Shown here piece by piece: positions 6,969 through 14,075 of a stretch of 64,000 bases of DNA. The position numbers were made by a program, and so were the translations under genes. Each line of letters opens with the position of its first letter. The first letter of the stretch is position 1. Source of the DNA: Clostridiales bacterium (lineage in GTDB: Bacteria; Bacillota; Clostridia; Christensenellales; Aristaeellaceae); the NCBI GenBank assembly GCA_004556155.1, contig SFIM01000007.1, positions 20,924-84,923 on the forward strand, given 5' to 3'. The notes beneath the pieces were generated by a model. That model did not search any database. It worked only from the letters and a program-made list of their open reading frames with translations, and was not told where the DNA came from.

Positions 6969-8879
6969 TTATACCGCCGTTTCTCCGCCGGCGGGCAGGG
7001 GGGTGATCTTTTCATCCTGCTGCGACAGGATGCGCTGGAATTCCTCGCCGGAGATGTTTTCCTTTTCCAGCAGGTATTCGGCCAGGTCGTGCAGCTTGGC
7101 GGTGTTCTGCTTCAGGATGGCCAGCGCGGAATCATAGGCTTCCTTGATCAGGCGCATCACCTCGTCGTCCACGCGCGCGGCGGTATCGCCCGAGCACGCC
7201 AGCTGCGCGTCGCCGCCTAGGTAGGCGTTGGTGTTGGTTTCCAGCGCCACCATGCCGAATTTGTCGCTCATGCCGTAGCGCGTCACCATGGCGCGGGCCA
7301 GCTTGGTGGCCTGCTCGATATCGTTGCTGGCGCCCGTGGTGCAGGTGTTGCAGGCGTATTCCTCGGCGGCGCGGCCGGCGGTCAGCACGGCCAGCTTGGC
7401 CAGGATGTCCTCGCGCTTCATCAGCACATGCTCTTCCTCGTCCACCTGCATGGTATAACCCAGCGCGCCTGAGGTGCGCGGGATGATGGTGATTTTCTGG
7501 ACCGGCACGGCATTTTTCTGATGCGCCGCCACCAGCGCGTGGCCGATCTCGTGATAGGCCACGATGCGCTTTTCAGCCTCGGGAATGACAAAGCTCTTGC
7601 GCTCGGTGCCCGCGATGACGGTTTCCACTGAGCTTTCCAGATCGTCCTGCGTGACGGCCTGATGCCCCATGCGCACGGCGCGCAGGGCGGCCTCGTTGAC
7701 GATGTTGGCCAGATCCGCGCCCGACGCGCCCACCGTGGCGCGGGCGACGGCGGCGTAATCGATATCCTTGGCCGTGGTGATATCACGGGCATGCACGCGC
7801 AGCACAGCCTCGCGGCCGCGAAGATCGGGCAGATCCACCGTGATGCGGCGGTCAAAGCGGCCGGGGCGCAGCAGGGCGGCGTCCAGAATCTCAGGACGGT
7901 TGGTAGCGCCCAGCACCACAATACCCTTGGAGGCGTCAAAGCCGTCCATCTCGGCCAGCAGCTGGTTGAGCGCCTGCTCACGCTCATCGTTGGAGGACAG
8001 GCCCACCGCGTCGCGCTTCTTGCCGATAGCGTCGATTTCATCAATAAAGATGATGCACGGGGCCTTTTCATTGGCCTGCTTGAACAGATCGCGCACGCGG
8101 GCCGCGCCCGTGCCTACGAACATTTCAACAAAGGCTGAGCCGCTGACAAAGAAGAAAGGCACCTTGGCCTCGCCCGCCACGGCCTGCGCCAGCAGCGTTT
8201 TGCCCGTGCCGGGAGGGCCCACCAGCAGCGCGCCCTTGGGCAGCTTTGCGCCGATGGCGCGGTACTTTTCGGGCTGATGCAGAAAATCCACCAGCTCGAT
8301 CAGCGCTTCCTTGGCCTCATCCTGGCCAGCCACGTCGGTAAACTTTTTGCTTTCGTCGCTGACGGTGTACATCCTGGCGCTGCTCTTGCCAAAGCTCATC
8401 GCGCCCATGCCCGAGCCGCCCTTTTTGAACATGCGCACCAGAAAGAAGATGATCAGCGCGTAGAAGGCGAGGGGCAGGATGATGCTGATCAGCACCCCCA
8501 GGAAGGATACGCCGGTTTGGCTCTCGCCGCCGAAGGTAACGCCTGCGGCCGTCAGGCGATCCACCAGATTGGGATCGTTGACCGGCACGGTTTGATAGCG
8601 CTTAATGCCTGTGGTGTTATAGAACCAGGTCAGCTTGTTTTCGGTTTTAAGGGTAAAGGTGATGATGTCCGTGCCGATCGACACCTGATCCACCTGCCCC
8701 TGCGCTACCATCTGCAGGAAGGCGGAGTATTCCACCTTTTCCGTGGAGCCGCGCAGATAGGAGCTGGTGGACAGGGTGGTGGAGATCAGCAGCAGGCCCA
8801 GCAGCGCAACCAGCACCCAGAACAGGGGCGAACGCGGCATCTTGGGCTTTTCATAGCGCTTCTGCTTGTTATCTTCCAT
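6969..8879 (-). CDS. ftsH: ATP-dependent zinc metalloprotease FtsH
   Basis: The 636-residue protein is the membrane-bound AAA+ protease FtsH, which degrades misassembled membrane proteins and short-lived regulators. Two transmembrane segments lie near residues 17-37 and 113-135 around an extracytoplasmic domain. The Walker A motif GPPGTGKT is near residue 220, a Walker B (IIFIDEIDAIG) follows, and the zinc-binding motif HEIGH is near residue 444. It starts at ATG 8879 behind a GGAGG site. It is transcribed alone from a consensus promoter (8973-9002) and ends at its own terminator. Two copies of the palindrome AAACGTTT lie in its 5' leader and may bind a regulator. Confidence 0.96.
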   Translation of the reverse strand: MEDNKQKRYEKPKMPRSPLFWVLVALLGLLLISTTLSTSSYLRGSTEKVEYSAFLQMVAQGQVDQVSIGTDIITFTLKTENKLTWFYNTTGIKRYQTVPVNDPNLVDRLTAAGVTFGGESQTGVSFLGVLISIILPLAFYALIIFFLVRMFKKGGSGMGAMSFGKSSARMYTVSDESKKFTDVAGQDEAKEALIELVDFLHQPEKYRAIGAKLPKGALLVGPPGTGKTLLAQAVAGEAKVPFFFVSGSAFVEMFVGTGAARVRDLFKQANEKAPCIIFIDEIDAIGKKRDAVGLSSNDEREQALNQLLAEMDGFDASKGIVVLGATNRPEILDAALLRPGRFDRRITVDLPDLRGREAVLRVHARDITTAKDIDYAAVARATVGASGADLANIVNEAALRAVRMGHQAVTQDDLESSVETVIAGTERKSFVIPEAEKRIVAYHEIGHALVAAHQKNAVPVQKITIIPRTSGALGYTMQVDEEEHVLMKREDILAKLAVLTAGRAAEEYACNTCTTGASNDIEQATKLARAMVTRYGMSDKFGMVALETNTNAYLGGDAQLACSGDTAARVDDEVMRLIKEAYDSALAILKQNTAKLHDLAEYLLEKENISGEEFQRILSQQDEKITPLPAGGETAV

Positions 8880-8930
8880 GCTTCATTCCTCCGTTGGATT
8901 CGGGGATGCGCGCTCCCCGTGGCGGATTAT

Positions 8931-8959
8931 AAACGTTTGTTAAAAATAGTTAAACGTTT
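8931..8959. promoter_or_regulatory. Twin AAACGTTT palindromes in the ftsH leader
   Basis: The 8-bp palindrome AAACGTTT occurs at 8931-8938 and 8952-8959, 21 bases centre to centre, two helical turns apart. Both lie just downstream of the ftsH -10 hexamer, roughly +7 to +35. The geometry suits cooperative binding of a dimeric repressor. No regulator is identified. Confidence 0.5.
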
Positions 8960-8972
8960 ATGAATCGTGTAT

Positions 8973-9002
8973 ATTGTATCGTATCCTGTCCGCGTTTGTC
9001 AA
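8973..9002 (-). promoter_or_regulatory. Promoter of ftsH
   Basis: Minus-strand TTGACA (8997-9002), an 18-base spacer, TACAAT (8973-8978). Confidence 0.8.
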
Positions 9003-9017
9003 GGACACGGAAAAAAG

Positions 9018-9046
9018 TTCACAACGCGGCCATAATATAGTATAAT
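9018..9046 (+). promoter_or_regulatory. Promoter of uvrC
   Basis: TTCACA (9018-9023), 17 bases, TATAAT (9041-9046), divergent from the ftsH promoter. Confidence 0.8.
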
Positions 9047-9082
9047 ATCTACTATCCCAATTGAAAGGAAGCGGCGCGCGCG

Positions 9083-10927
9083 ATGCTGAGCGAAAACCTG
9101 AGAACCAAGCTGGCCATGCTGCCCGACAGCCCCGGCTGCTACCTGATGAAGCATCAGGGCGAGATCATCTATGTGGGCAAAGCGGTCAACCTGAAAAACC
9201 GCGTGCGCAGCTATTTCCATACCAAGGAGCATACCCCCAAGGTAGCCGCCATGGTGGCGCAGGTGGATGACTTTGACATCCTGCTGTGCAATACCAATCT
9301 GGAGGCGCTGGCGCTGGAATGCAACCTGATAAAGCTCCATAAGCCGCATTACAACATCCTGCTCAAGGACGACAAGCACTACCCCTATGTGCGCATCGAC
9401 CGCCGCGAGCCCTTTCCGCGCGTCACCATCGCCCGCCGCATGCAGAAGGACGGCGCGCAGTATTTTGGCCCCTATATCGGCGCGACGGCTGTGCGCGACG
9501 CGCTGGAGGTGGTGCGCAGGGTGTTTCCTATCCGCACCTGTGATAAAAAGCTGCCGCTCAAAGCGCCCGCGCGCCCGTGCGTCAATTATGAAATTGGCCG
9601 CTGTAAAGCGCCTTGCGCGCATCTGTGCAGCCAGGAGGAGTACGCGCAGATTATCGACGGCGTGGTGTCCTTTCTGAACGGCAACAGCAAGGAAATCTGT
9701 GATCGGCTCAATCAGGAAATGTGGGCCGCGGCCAAGAAAATGGACTATGAGCTGGCCGCCCAGAAGCGCGACGCGCTGCGCGATGTGGAGGGCTTGATGG
9801 AGCGGCAGCGCGCCATCCAGACCAACGATGCGCAGCAGGATGTGCTGGCGCTGGCCCAGGATGGGCTGGACGCGATGGCGCAGGTGCTGATCATCCGCGG
9901 CGGGCGCATGATCGGCGGCGACAGCTTCGCCCTGCCGGGCGAGGGCAACGAGCCGCCGCAGAGCGTGCTGACCGAGTTCGCCCTGCGCTACTATGCCGAC
10001 CGTCTGCCCGCACGCGAAATCCTGACCATGCCGGTGGAGGAGCCGGAGGTGATCGCTCAGCTTCTGCGTGAGCGGCGCGGCGGCGCGGTGGATGTACTCA
10101 CCCCGCAGCGCGGCGAAAAGCGTGCGCTGGTGCTGCTGGCCGAGCGCAATGCGGCTGACGCGCTGGAAAAGCGCAACGCGCAGCGCATGATTCGCCAGGA
10201 GCGCACGGTGGGCGCGTGCCAGGCGCTGGCTGAGGCCATTGGCATGCAGGGCTATCCCAAGCGCATCGAAGGCTTTGATATTTCCAACACGCAGGGCGTG
10301 CTGTCGGTGGCCTCGATGGTGGTGTTTATCGACGGTGAGCCTGCCTACCGGGAGTATCGCCATTACCGCATCAAAACCGTGGAGGGGGCCAACGACTTTG
10401 CCTCCATGAACGAGGTGTTGGGACGGCGTTTTGCCCGCACGCTGCGGGAGGATCCTGCCGAGCGCTGGGTGATGCCCGATCTGGTGCTGATCGACGGCGG
10501 CCCGGAGCAGCTGCGCTTTGCGCGCGAAGCCATGCTGTCCATGGGCATCAACGTGCCCATGTTTGGCCTGGCTAAGCGGCTGGAGGAAATCTACCTGCCC
10601 AACCAGGAGGAGCCGGTGGTGCTGGATCATCATACCCCCGCGCTGCACCTGATTCAGCGCATCCGCGACGAGGCGCACCGCTTTGCCATCACCTATCACC
10701 GTTCGCTGCGCGGCAAGGCCAGCGTGCATTCCTCGCTGGAGGATATTCCGGGCGTCGGCTCTGCGCGCCGTCGCGCGCTGCTGGCGCATTTCGGCTCCAT
10801 TAAAAAGATGAGGGAAGCCGATCAGGACGAGCTTTGCACCGTCAAGGGCATGAACAAAACTGCCGCTGCTGCGGTGTATGCCGCGCTGCATCCAGTAATT
10901 CCCGAGGATACCGAAACGGAAGAATAA
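9083..10927 (+). CDS. uvrC: Excinuclease ABC subunit C
   Basis: The 614-residue UvrC makes both incisions around a DNA lesion handed over by UvrA and UvrB. The GIY-YIG nuclease domain that cuts on the 3' side occupies about residues 10-95 (PGCYLMK, IYVGKA, RVRSYF). A cysteine cluster (C..K at 153 and CKAPC) comes near residues 153-178. The UVR motif that contacts UvrB lies around 205-240. The RNase H-like 5' nuclease domain follows (FDISNTQG, VLIDGG), and tandem helix-hairpin-helix motifs (IPGVGSARRRALL) end the protein. ATG 9083 has a GAAAGGAAG site. Its partner uvrA lies 23 kb away, here with a candidate SOS box that uvrC lacks. Confidence 0.96.
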   Translation: MLSENLRTKLAMLPDSPGCYLMKHQGEIIYVGKAVNLKNRVRSYFHTKEHTPKVAAMVAQVDDFDILLCNTNLEALALECNLIKLHKPHYNILLKDDKHYPYVRIDRREPFPRVTIARRMQKDGAQYFGPYIGATAVRDALEVVRRVFPIRTCDKKLPLKAPARPCVNYEIGRCKAPCAHLCSQEEYAQIIDGVVSFLNGNSKEICDRLNQEMWAAAKKMDYELAAQKRDALRDVEGLMERQRAIQTNDAQQDVLALAQDGLDAMAQVLIIRGGRMIGGDSFALPGEGNEPPQSVLTEFALRYYADRLPAREILTMPVEEPEVIAQLLRERRGGAVDVLTPQRGEKRALVLLAERNAADALEKRNAQRMIRQERTVGACQALAEAIGMQGYPKRIEGFDISNTQGVLSVASMVVFIDGEPAYREYRHYRIKTVEGANDFASMNEVLGRRFARTLREDPAERWVMPDLVLIDGGPEQLRFAREAMLSMGINVPMFGLAKRLEEIYLPNQEEPVVLDHHTPALHLIQRIRDEAHRFAITYHRSLRGKASVHSSLEDIPGVGSARRRALLAHFGSIKKMREADQDELCTVKGMNKTAAAAVYAALHPVIPEDTETEE

Positions 10928-10958
10928 CATAAGATGGTGCTTGTGTTTCCGCCAACTG

Positions 10959-11015
10959 TCCCCCTCATCAGGCTCATTGCATTCGCTAGCTTCTCCCCAA
11001 GGAGAAGCCTTTTTT
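10959..11015 (+). repeat. Dispersed terminator-bearing repeat, copy A
   Basis: The stretch begins with CCCCCTCATCAGGCTC and ends in a GGAGAAGCCTTTTTT tail. It resembles, in the opposite orientation, copies at 11068-11130 and 33508-33570. All three join a CCTC.GTC-like block to a CCTTC/GAAGG hairpin. Copy A is the most diverged. Confidence 0.6.
10990..11015 (+). terminator. Intrinsic terminator of uvrC
   Basis: CTTCTCC pairs with GGAGAAG over a CCAA loop, followed by CC and six Ts. It forms part of repeat copy A. Confidence 0.8.
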
Positions 11016-11067
11016 GATGGCTCCGTTAAACAACAGTATGCTTTCGTCGCTTGATGCCTGCATGACT

Positions 11068-11097
11068 AAAAAAAGCCTTCCCCCGGCTGGGGGAAGG
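11068..11097 (-). terminator. Intrinsic terminator for the polA-coaE operon
   Basis: On the minus strand a 9-bp stem (CCTTCCCCC with GGGGGAAGG, 4-base loop) is followed by C and seven Ts. It lies about 75 bases after the stop of the last operon gene. Confidence 0.8.
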
Positions 11098-11130
11098 TGG
11101 CGAGCCGCGGCGAGACGGCTGAGGGGGATT
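11068..11130 (-). repeat. Dispersed terminator-bearing repeat, copy B
   Basis: This copy faces copy A across the gap between the convergent genes uvrC and the peptide-binding protein. Read on the minus strand it has CCCCCTCAGCCGTCTCGCC, then a GC-rich linker, then the CCTTCCCCC/GGGGGAAGG hairpin and a T-run. Copy C at 33508-33570 matches it closely. Confidence 0.7.
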
Positions 11131-11172
11131 AAGCGCTTGGCTATGATTTTAAGTACCTGCAGATTTGCATTT

Positions 11173-12735
11173 TTACTTCTTAAACGTCTCAATCCCGCGC
11201 AGCACCTCGGGCTCGCGCACATCACGCGCGTCGGTAAACATCTTGCGCGTCAGCACCGAGCCGTTGCGGTAATACAGGCACACAAAGGGGCAGTCGTTCC
11301 AGAACAGGGTTTGGATGCTTTGCAGTGCGGCGCGGTAGGCGCTTTCCTCCTGGGCGGCGCGCAGCGTTTTGAACAGGTTATCCATTTCAGTGGATTTATA
11401 GCGCATGTAGTTGCAGTTGTTGCCCGAAATCAGCAGGTAACCGGGATCGGGGGTAAAATCAATGTTGAAGGCGGCTAGGCACAGATCATAGCTGCCGGCC
11501 TTGAGCTTATCCCTGGCTTCCTTATAGGTGAGGGTTTCCACCTTGCATTCGATGCCCACCTGCATCAGCGCATCGGCAATGCGGTTGGCCACCTCCACGC
11601 GCACGGAGTTTTCCTGCTCCTCATATACATAAAAGCGCAGGTGCATGCGGGCGAGTTTGCCCGTATCGGCGCGCACGGTGGTGCGCACGCCGTTTTCATC
11701 ATAATCAGTCCAGCCCGCCTCGTCCAGCAGCTCCATGGCGCGCTGCTTGTTAAACTGCTGTGCGTCGTTTTCGCTCCAATACGTCCAGGTGCCGGGAATC
11801 AGCGGCGTGTCGGTGCGCGTGACCATGCCGTAGTATACGTTATTTACAATATCGTCCAGATCCAGCATATAGCGGATGGCCTGGCGCACGCGCACATCTT
11901 TAAGCTCATAGGAGCCGTTGTTCATCATCAGCGTTTCCAGCTGCGTGGTGCGGTAATCAATATTATAGGAAGTAACGCCCGTGCGGTACTGGGCGGCGGT
12001 GATAGCGCGGGTCAGGATTGCGTCCACATTGCTGTACTCATAGCCTGAAATCAGCTCGCGATTGGTGCTGTACAGCGATACAAGCACCTGGCGGTAATCA
12101 GGCAGGTTCTGCCACCAGCCAGTGTAGCAGCTAAGCAGCAGGTAAGACGAAAAATCGTACATATCCAGATAGTATGGCCCTGTGCCTACGGGATTGTCCG
12201 CCTGTACCTCGTCCGCCTTCAGGATGGGAAAGGTCATCGCGTACAGAAAACCATAATTGTTGCGGTTGGTGGTGATAACCACGGTTTTGTTGTCGCTGGC
12301 TTCGATGCTCTTGATAAAGTATTGCAGGGTGGAATAGCGGCCTTTGTTGGTGCTGCTGTCGTCCTTGGCCAGGCGCAGAATTTCCTGCACGGTGGCTACC
12401 ACATCGTGCGCCGTCAGCGGCGTGCCGTCATGGAAGGTAACGCCGTCGCGCAGATAGAAAAACCAGGTTTTGCCGCTGTTGGTATAGGAATAGCGCTCCG
12501 CCAGGCAGTATTGCGGCTTGTACTCATCGTCGATGGACATGAGCCCTTCATACATCAGATTCGTTACCGACATGAATTCCCGTTCCACCGGGGTGAGGGG
12601 ATTGACGCGGTTGGTGGCCACGGAGATGATGCCCAGGTGCAGCGCGTCGTTGGTTACATATTCTGCCTGCGCAGGCGCGGCCAGGCAGCAGCAGGCCAGC
12701 ATCAGCGCGCAGAGCAGCGCCAGCTTAGGACGCAT
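11173..12735 (-). CDS. ABC transporter substrate-binding protein, oligopeptide/nickel (SBP_bac_5) family
   Basis: The protein (520 residues from ATG 12735) starts with a signal peptide, MRPK then a hydrophobic core ending in APAQA before EYV. The mature part follows the SBP_bac_5 pattern: an early LMYEGL segment, YSYTNSGKTWFFYLRDGVTFHDGTPL as the family signature, and a C-terminal domain with RQAIRYMLDLDDIV. This family captures peptides, nickel chelates or other small ligands outside the membrane for ABC import. No permease or ATPase gene is adjacent, so it is an orphan component. A second ATG at 12765 is possible but would overlap the transglycosylase gene by 41 bases and add nothing conserved. 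It is the last gene of the polA operon. Confidence 0.87.
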   Translation of the reverse strand: MRPKLALLCALMLACCCLAAPAQAEYVTNDALHLGIISVATNRVNPLTPVEREFMSVTNLMYEGLMSIDDEYKPQYCLAERYSYTNSGKTWFFYLRDGVTFHDGTPLTAHDVVATVQEILRLAKDDSSTNKGRYSTLQYFIKSIEASDNKTVVITTNRNNYGFLYAMTFPILKADEVQADNPVGTGPYYLDMYDFSSYLLLSCYTGWWQNLPDYRQVLVSLYSTNRELISGYEYSNVDAILTRAITAAQYRTGVTSYNIDYRTTQLETLMMNNGSYELKDVRVRQAIRYMLDLDDIVNNVYYGMVTRTDTPLIPGTWTYWSENDAQQFNKQRAMELLDEAGWTDYDENGVRTTVRADTGKLARMHLRFYVYEEQENSVRVEVANRIADALMQVGIECKVETLTYKEARDKLKAGSYDLCLAAFNIDFTPDPGYLLISGNNCNYMRYKSTEMDNLFKTLRAAQEESAYRAALQSIQTLFWNDCPFVCLYYRNGSVLTRKMFTDARDVREPEVLRGIETFKK

Positions 12736-13471
12736 CCGGGTAATAATGTTGATAATAGATGTCATAGGCGTTTACCACCTTTCCGGCGTAGTAGCGGGAG
12801 TCGTCCTTGGGAATTTCGTCCAGCGTCAACGTCTGGCCGTCGGCTGTGTAGTTCATGATCCACAGCTTCACATTGTTGGGCCCGGCATGATAAGCGCAGG
12901 CAATTTTGATGGGGTCGCCATTAAACATGCGGCTCAGATATCCCAGATACCAGCAGCCGTAGCGGATGTTGGTGGTGGGATCGTACATATCGGCGAAGGT
13001 TGTGTTATCCTCGCCCAGCTTTTTGCGCACAAACTCAAAGGTGCTTTCCATCACCTGCATCAGCCCGCGCGCGCCTACTGAGCTGGTAGCCTTGGGATCA
13101 TAGCTGCTTTCGCGCAGGATAATGGCCGCCACATAGGCCGGATGGATGCCGTTTTCGGCGGCGTATTTTTCAATCTCATTCCGATAGGCCACGGTGTGGC
13201 GCTCCACCTGGCGCTGATATTCGGCGGCGGCGTTTTCGCGCTCCTTGTGCAGACGGTTGAGATTGCCGCGCGCAATGCCCAGCGCCAGGATACAGATAAT
13301 CAGCACCATGCCCAGCACGATGCAGGTGCGCACGGGAAATTTGCCTGCGCCGGGCTTGGCGGCGGGCTTTTTGCTTGGCGCGGGCGGCAGCGGCGTTACC
13401 TGCTTGGCGGGCGCGTGACGGTCACTGCGGCGGTTGCGCGTTGCCGGCGCGGCGGGTTGTACGTTACTCAA
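12725..13471 (-). CDS. Membrane-anchored lytic transglycosylase (Slt/SLT-domain)
   Basis: The 248-residue protein has a proline-rich cytoplasmic N-terminus, one transmembrane segment near residues 55-75 and a C-terminal SLT domain. The catalytic glutamate is in the motif ILRESSYDP. The downstream GARGLMQVM and CAYHAGPNNVKLW motifs are the other SLT signatures. Such enzymes cleave the glycan strands of peptidoglycan. I chose the TTG at 13471 because AAGGAGA lies seven bases before it and an upstream start would run far into coaE. With this choice the genes overlap by eight bases. Its product may act in wall growth or in inserting envelope machinery. Confidence 0.88.
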   Translation of the reverse strand: MSNVQPAAPATRNRRSDRHAPAKQVTPLPPAPSKKPAAKPGAGKFPVRTCIVLGMVLIICILALGIARGNLNRLHKERENAAAEYQRQVERHTVAYRNEIEKYAAENGIHPAYVAAIILRESSYDPKATSSVGARGLMQVMESTFEFVRKKLGEDNTTFADMYDPTTNIRYGCWYLGYLSRMFNGDPIKIACAYHAGPNNVKLWIMNYTADGQTLTLDEIPKDDSRYYAGKVVNAYDIYYQHYYPDAS

Positions 13472-14075
13472 AATAATTTCTCCTTTGCGTATTGCGCAGC
13501 AGTCCCCGCACGCGGCGGTTTGTGCTGCGGAAATTGCCCGACGCATCGATCACATGGTCGGCGCGGCGGCGCTTCTCAGCCAGCGGCAGCTGGCTTGCCA
13601 TGCGGCGCAGTGCCTGCGGGCGGGACAGGTGATCCCGCCGCATCACGCGGCGCGCCTGCATGCCTGCCGGGATGCTGACGCACCATACCTCGTCGCACTG
13701 CGCGTCCATGCCGGTTTCATAAAGCAGCGGTACATCCCAGGCGACCAGCGGCGCGCCGGAGGCTTCTGTTTCGCGCTGCATGCGGCTGATGATCAGCGGG
13801 TGCAGGATGCCCTCCAGCCGCTTGCGCGCGGCGGGATCGGCAAAGACCACCTCGCCAAGGGCGCGGCGGTTGAGCGTATCGCCGTCAAATACCTGATCGC
13901 CGAAGGCGGCGCGGACGGCGGGCAGCGCCTCGCCGCCGGGGGCGGTCAGGCTGCGGGAAATCGCATCCGCATCCAGTACGGGAATGCCGCGCTGGCGCAG
14001 CAGCCGCGCCACATAGGATTTGCCGCAGGCGATGCCGCCTGTCAGCCCCAGCACATATGGTTTATTTGGTTTCAT
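13464..14075 (-). CDS. coaE: Dephospho-CoA kinase
   Basis: The 203-residue CoaE phosphorylates the 3'-hydroxyl of dephospho-CoA, the last step of coenzyme A synthesis. The P-loop reads GLTGGIACGKS (residues 9-19), followed by DADAISR and the HPLI segment typical of the family. It overlaps the end of polA by 14 bases; polA-coaE linkage recurs in several Firmicutes. The C-terminal tail (RRVRGLLRNTQRRNYFE) is basic and overlaps the start of the transglycosylase gene. Confidence 0.94.
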   Translation of the reverse strand: MKPNKPYVLGLTGGIACGKSYVARLLRQRGIPVLDADAISRSLTAPGGEALPAVRAAFGDQVFDGDTLNRRALGEVVFADPAARKRLEGILHPLIISRMQRETEASGAPLVAWDVPLLYETGMDAQCDEVWCVSIPAGMQARRVMRRDHLSRPQALRRMASQLPLAEKRRRADHVIDASGNFRSTNRRVRGLLRNTQRRNYFE

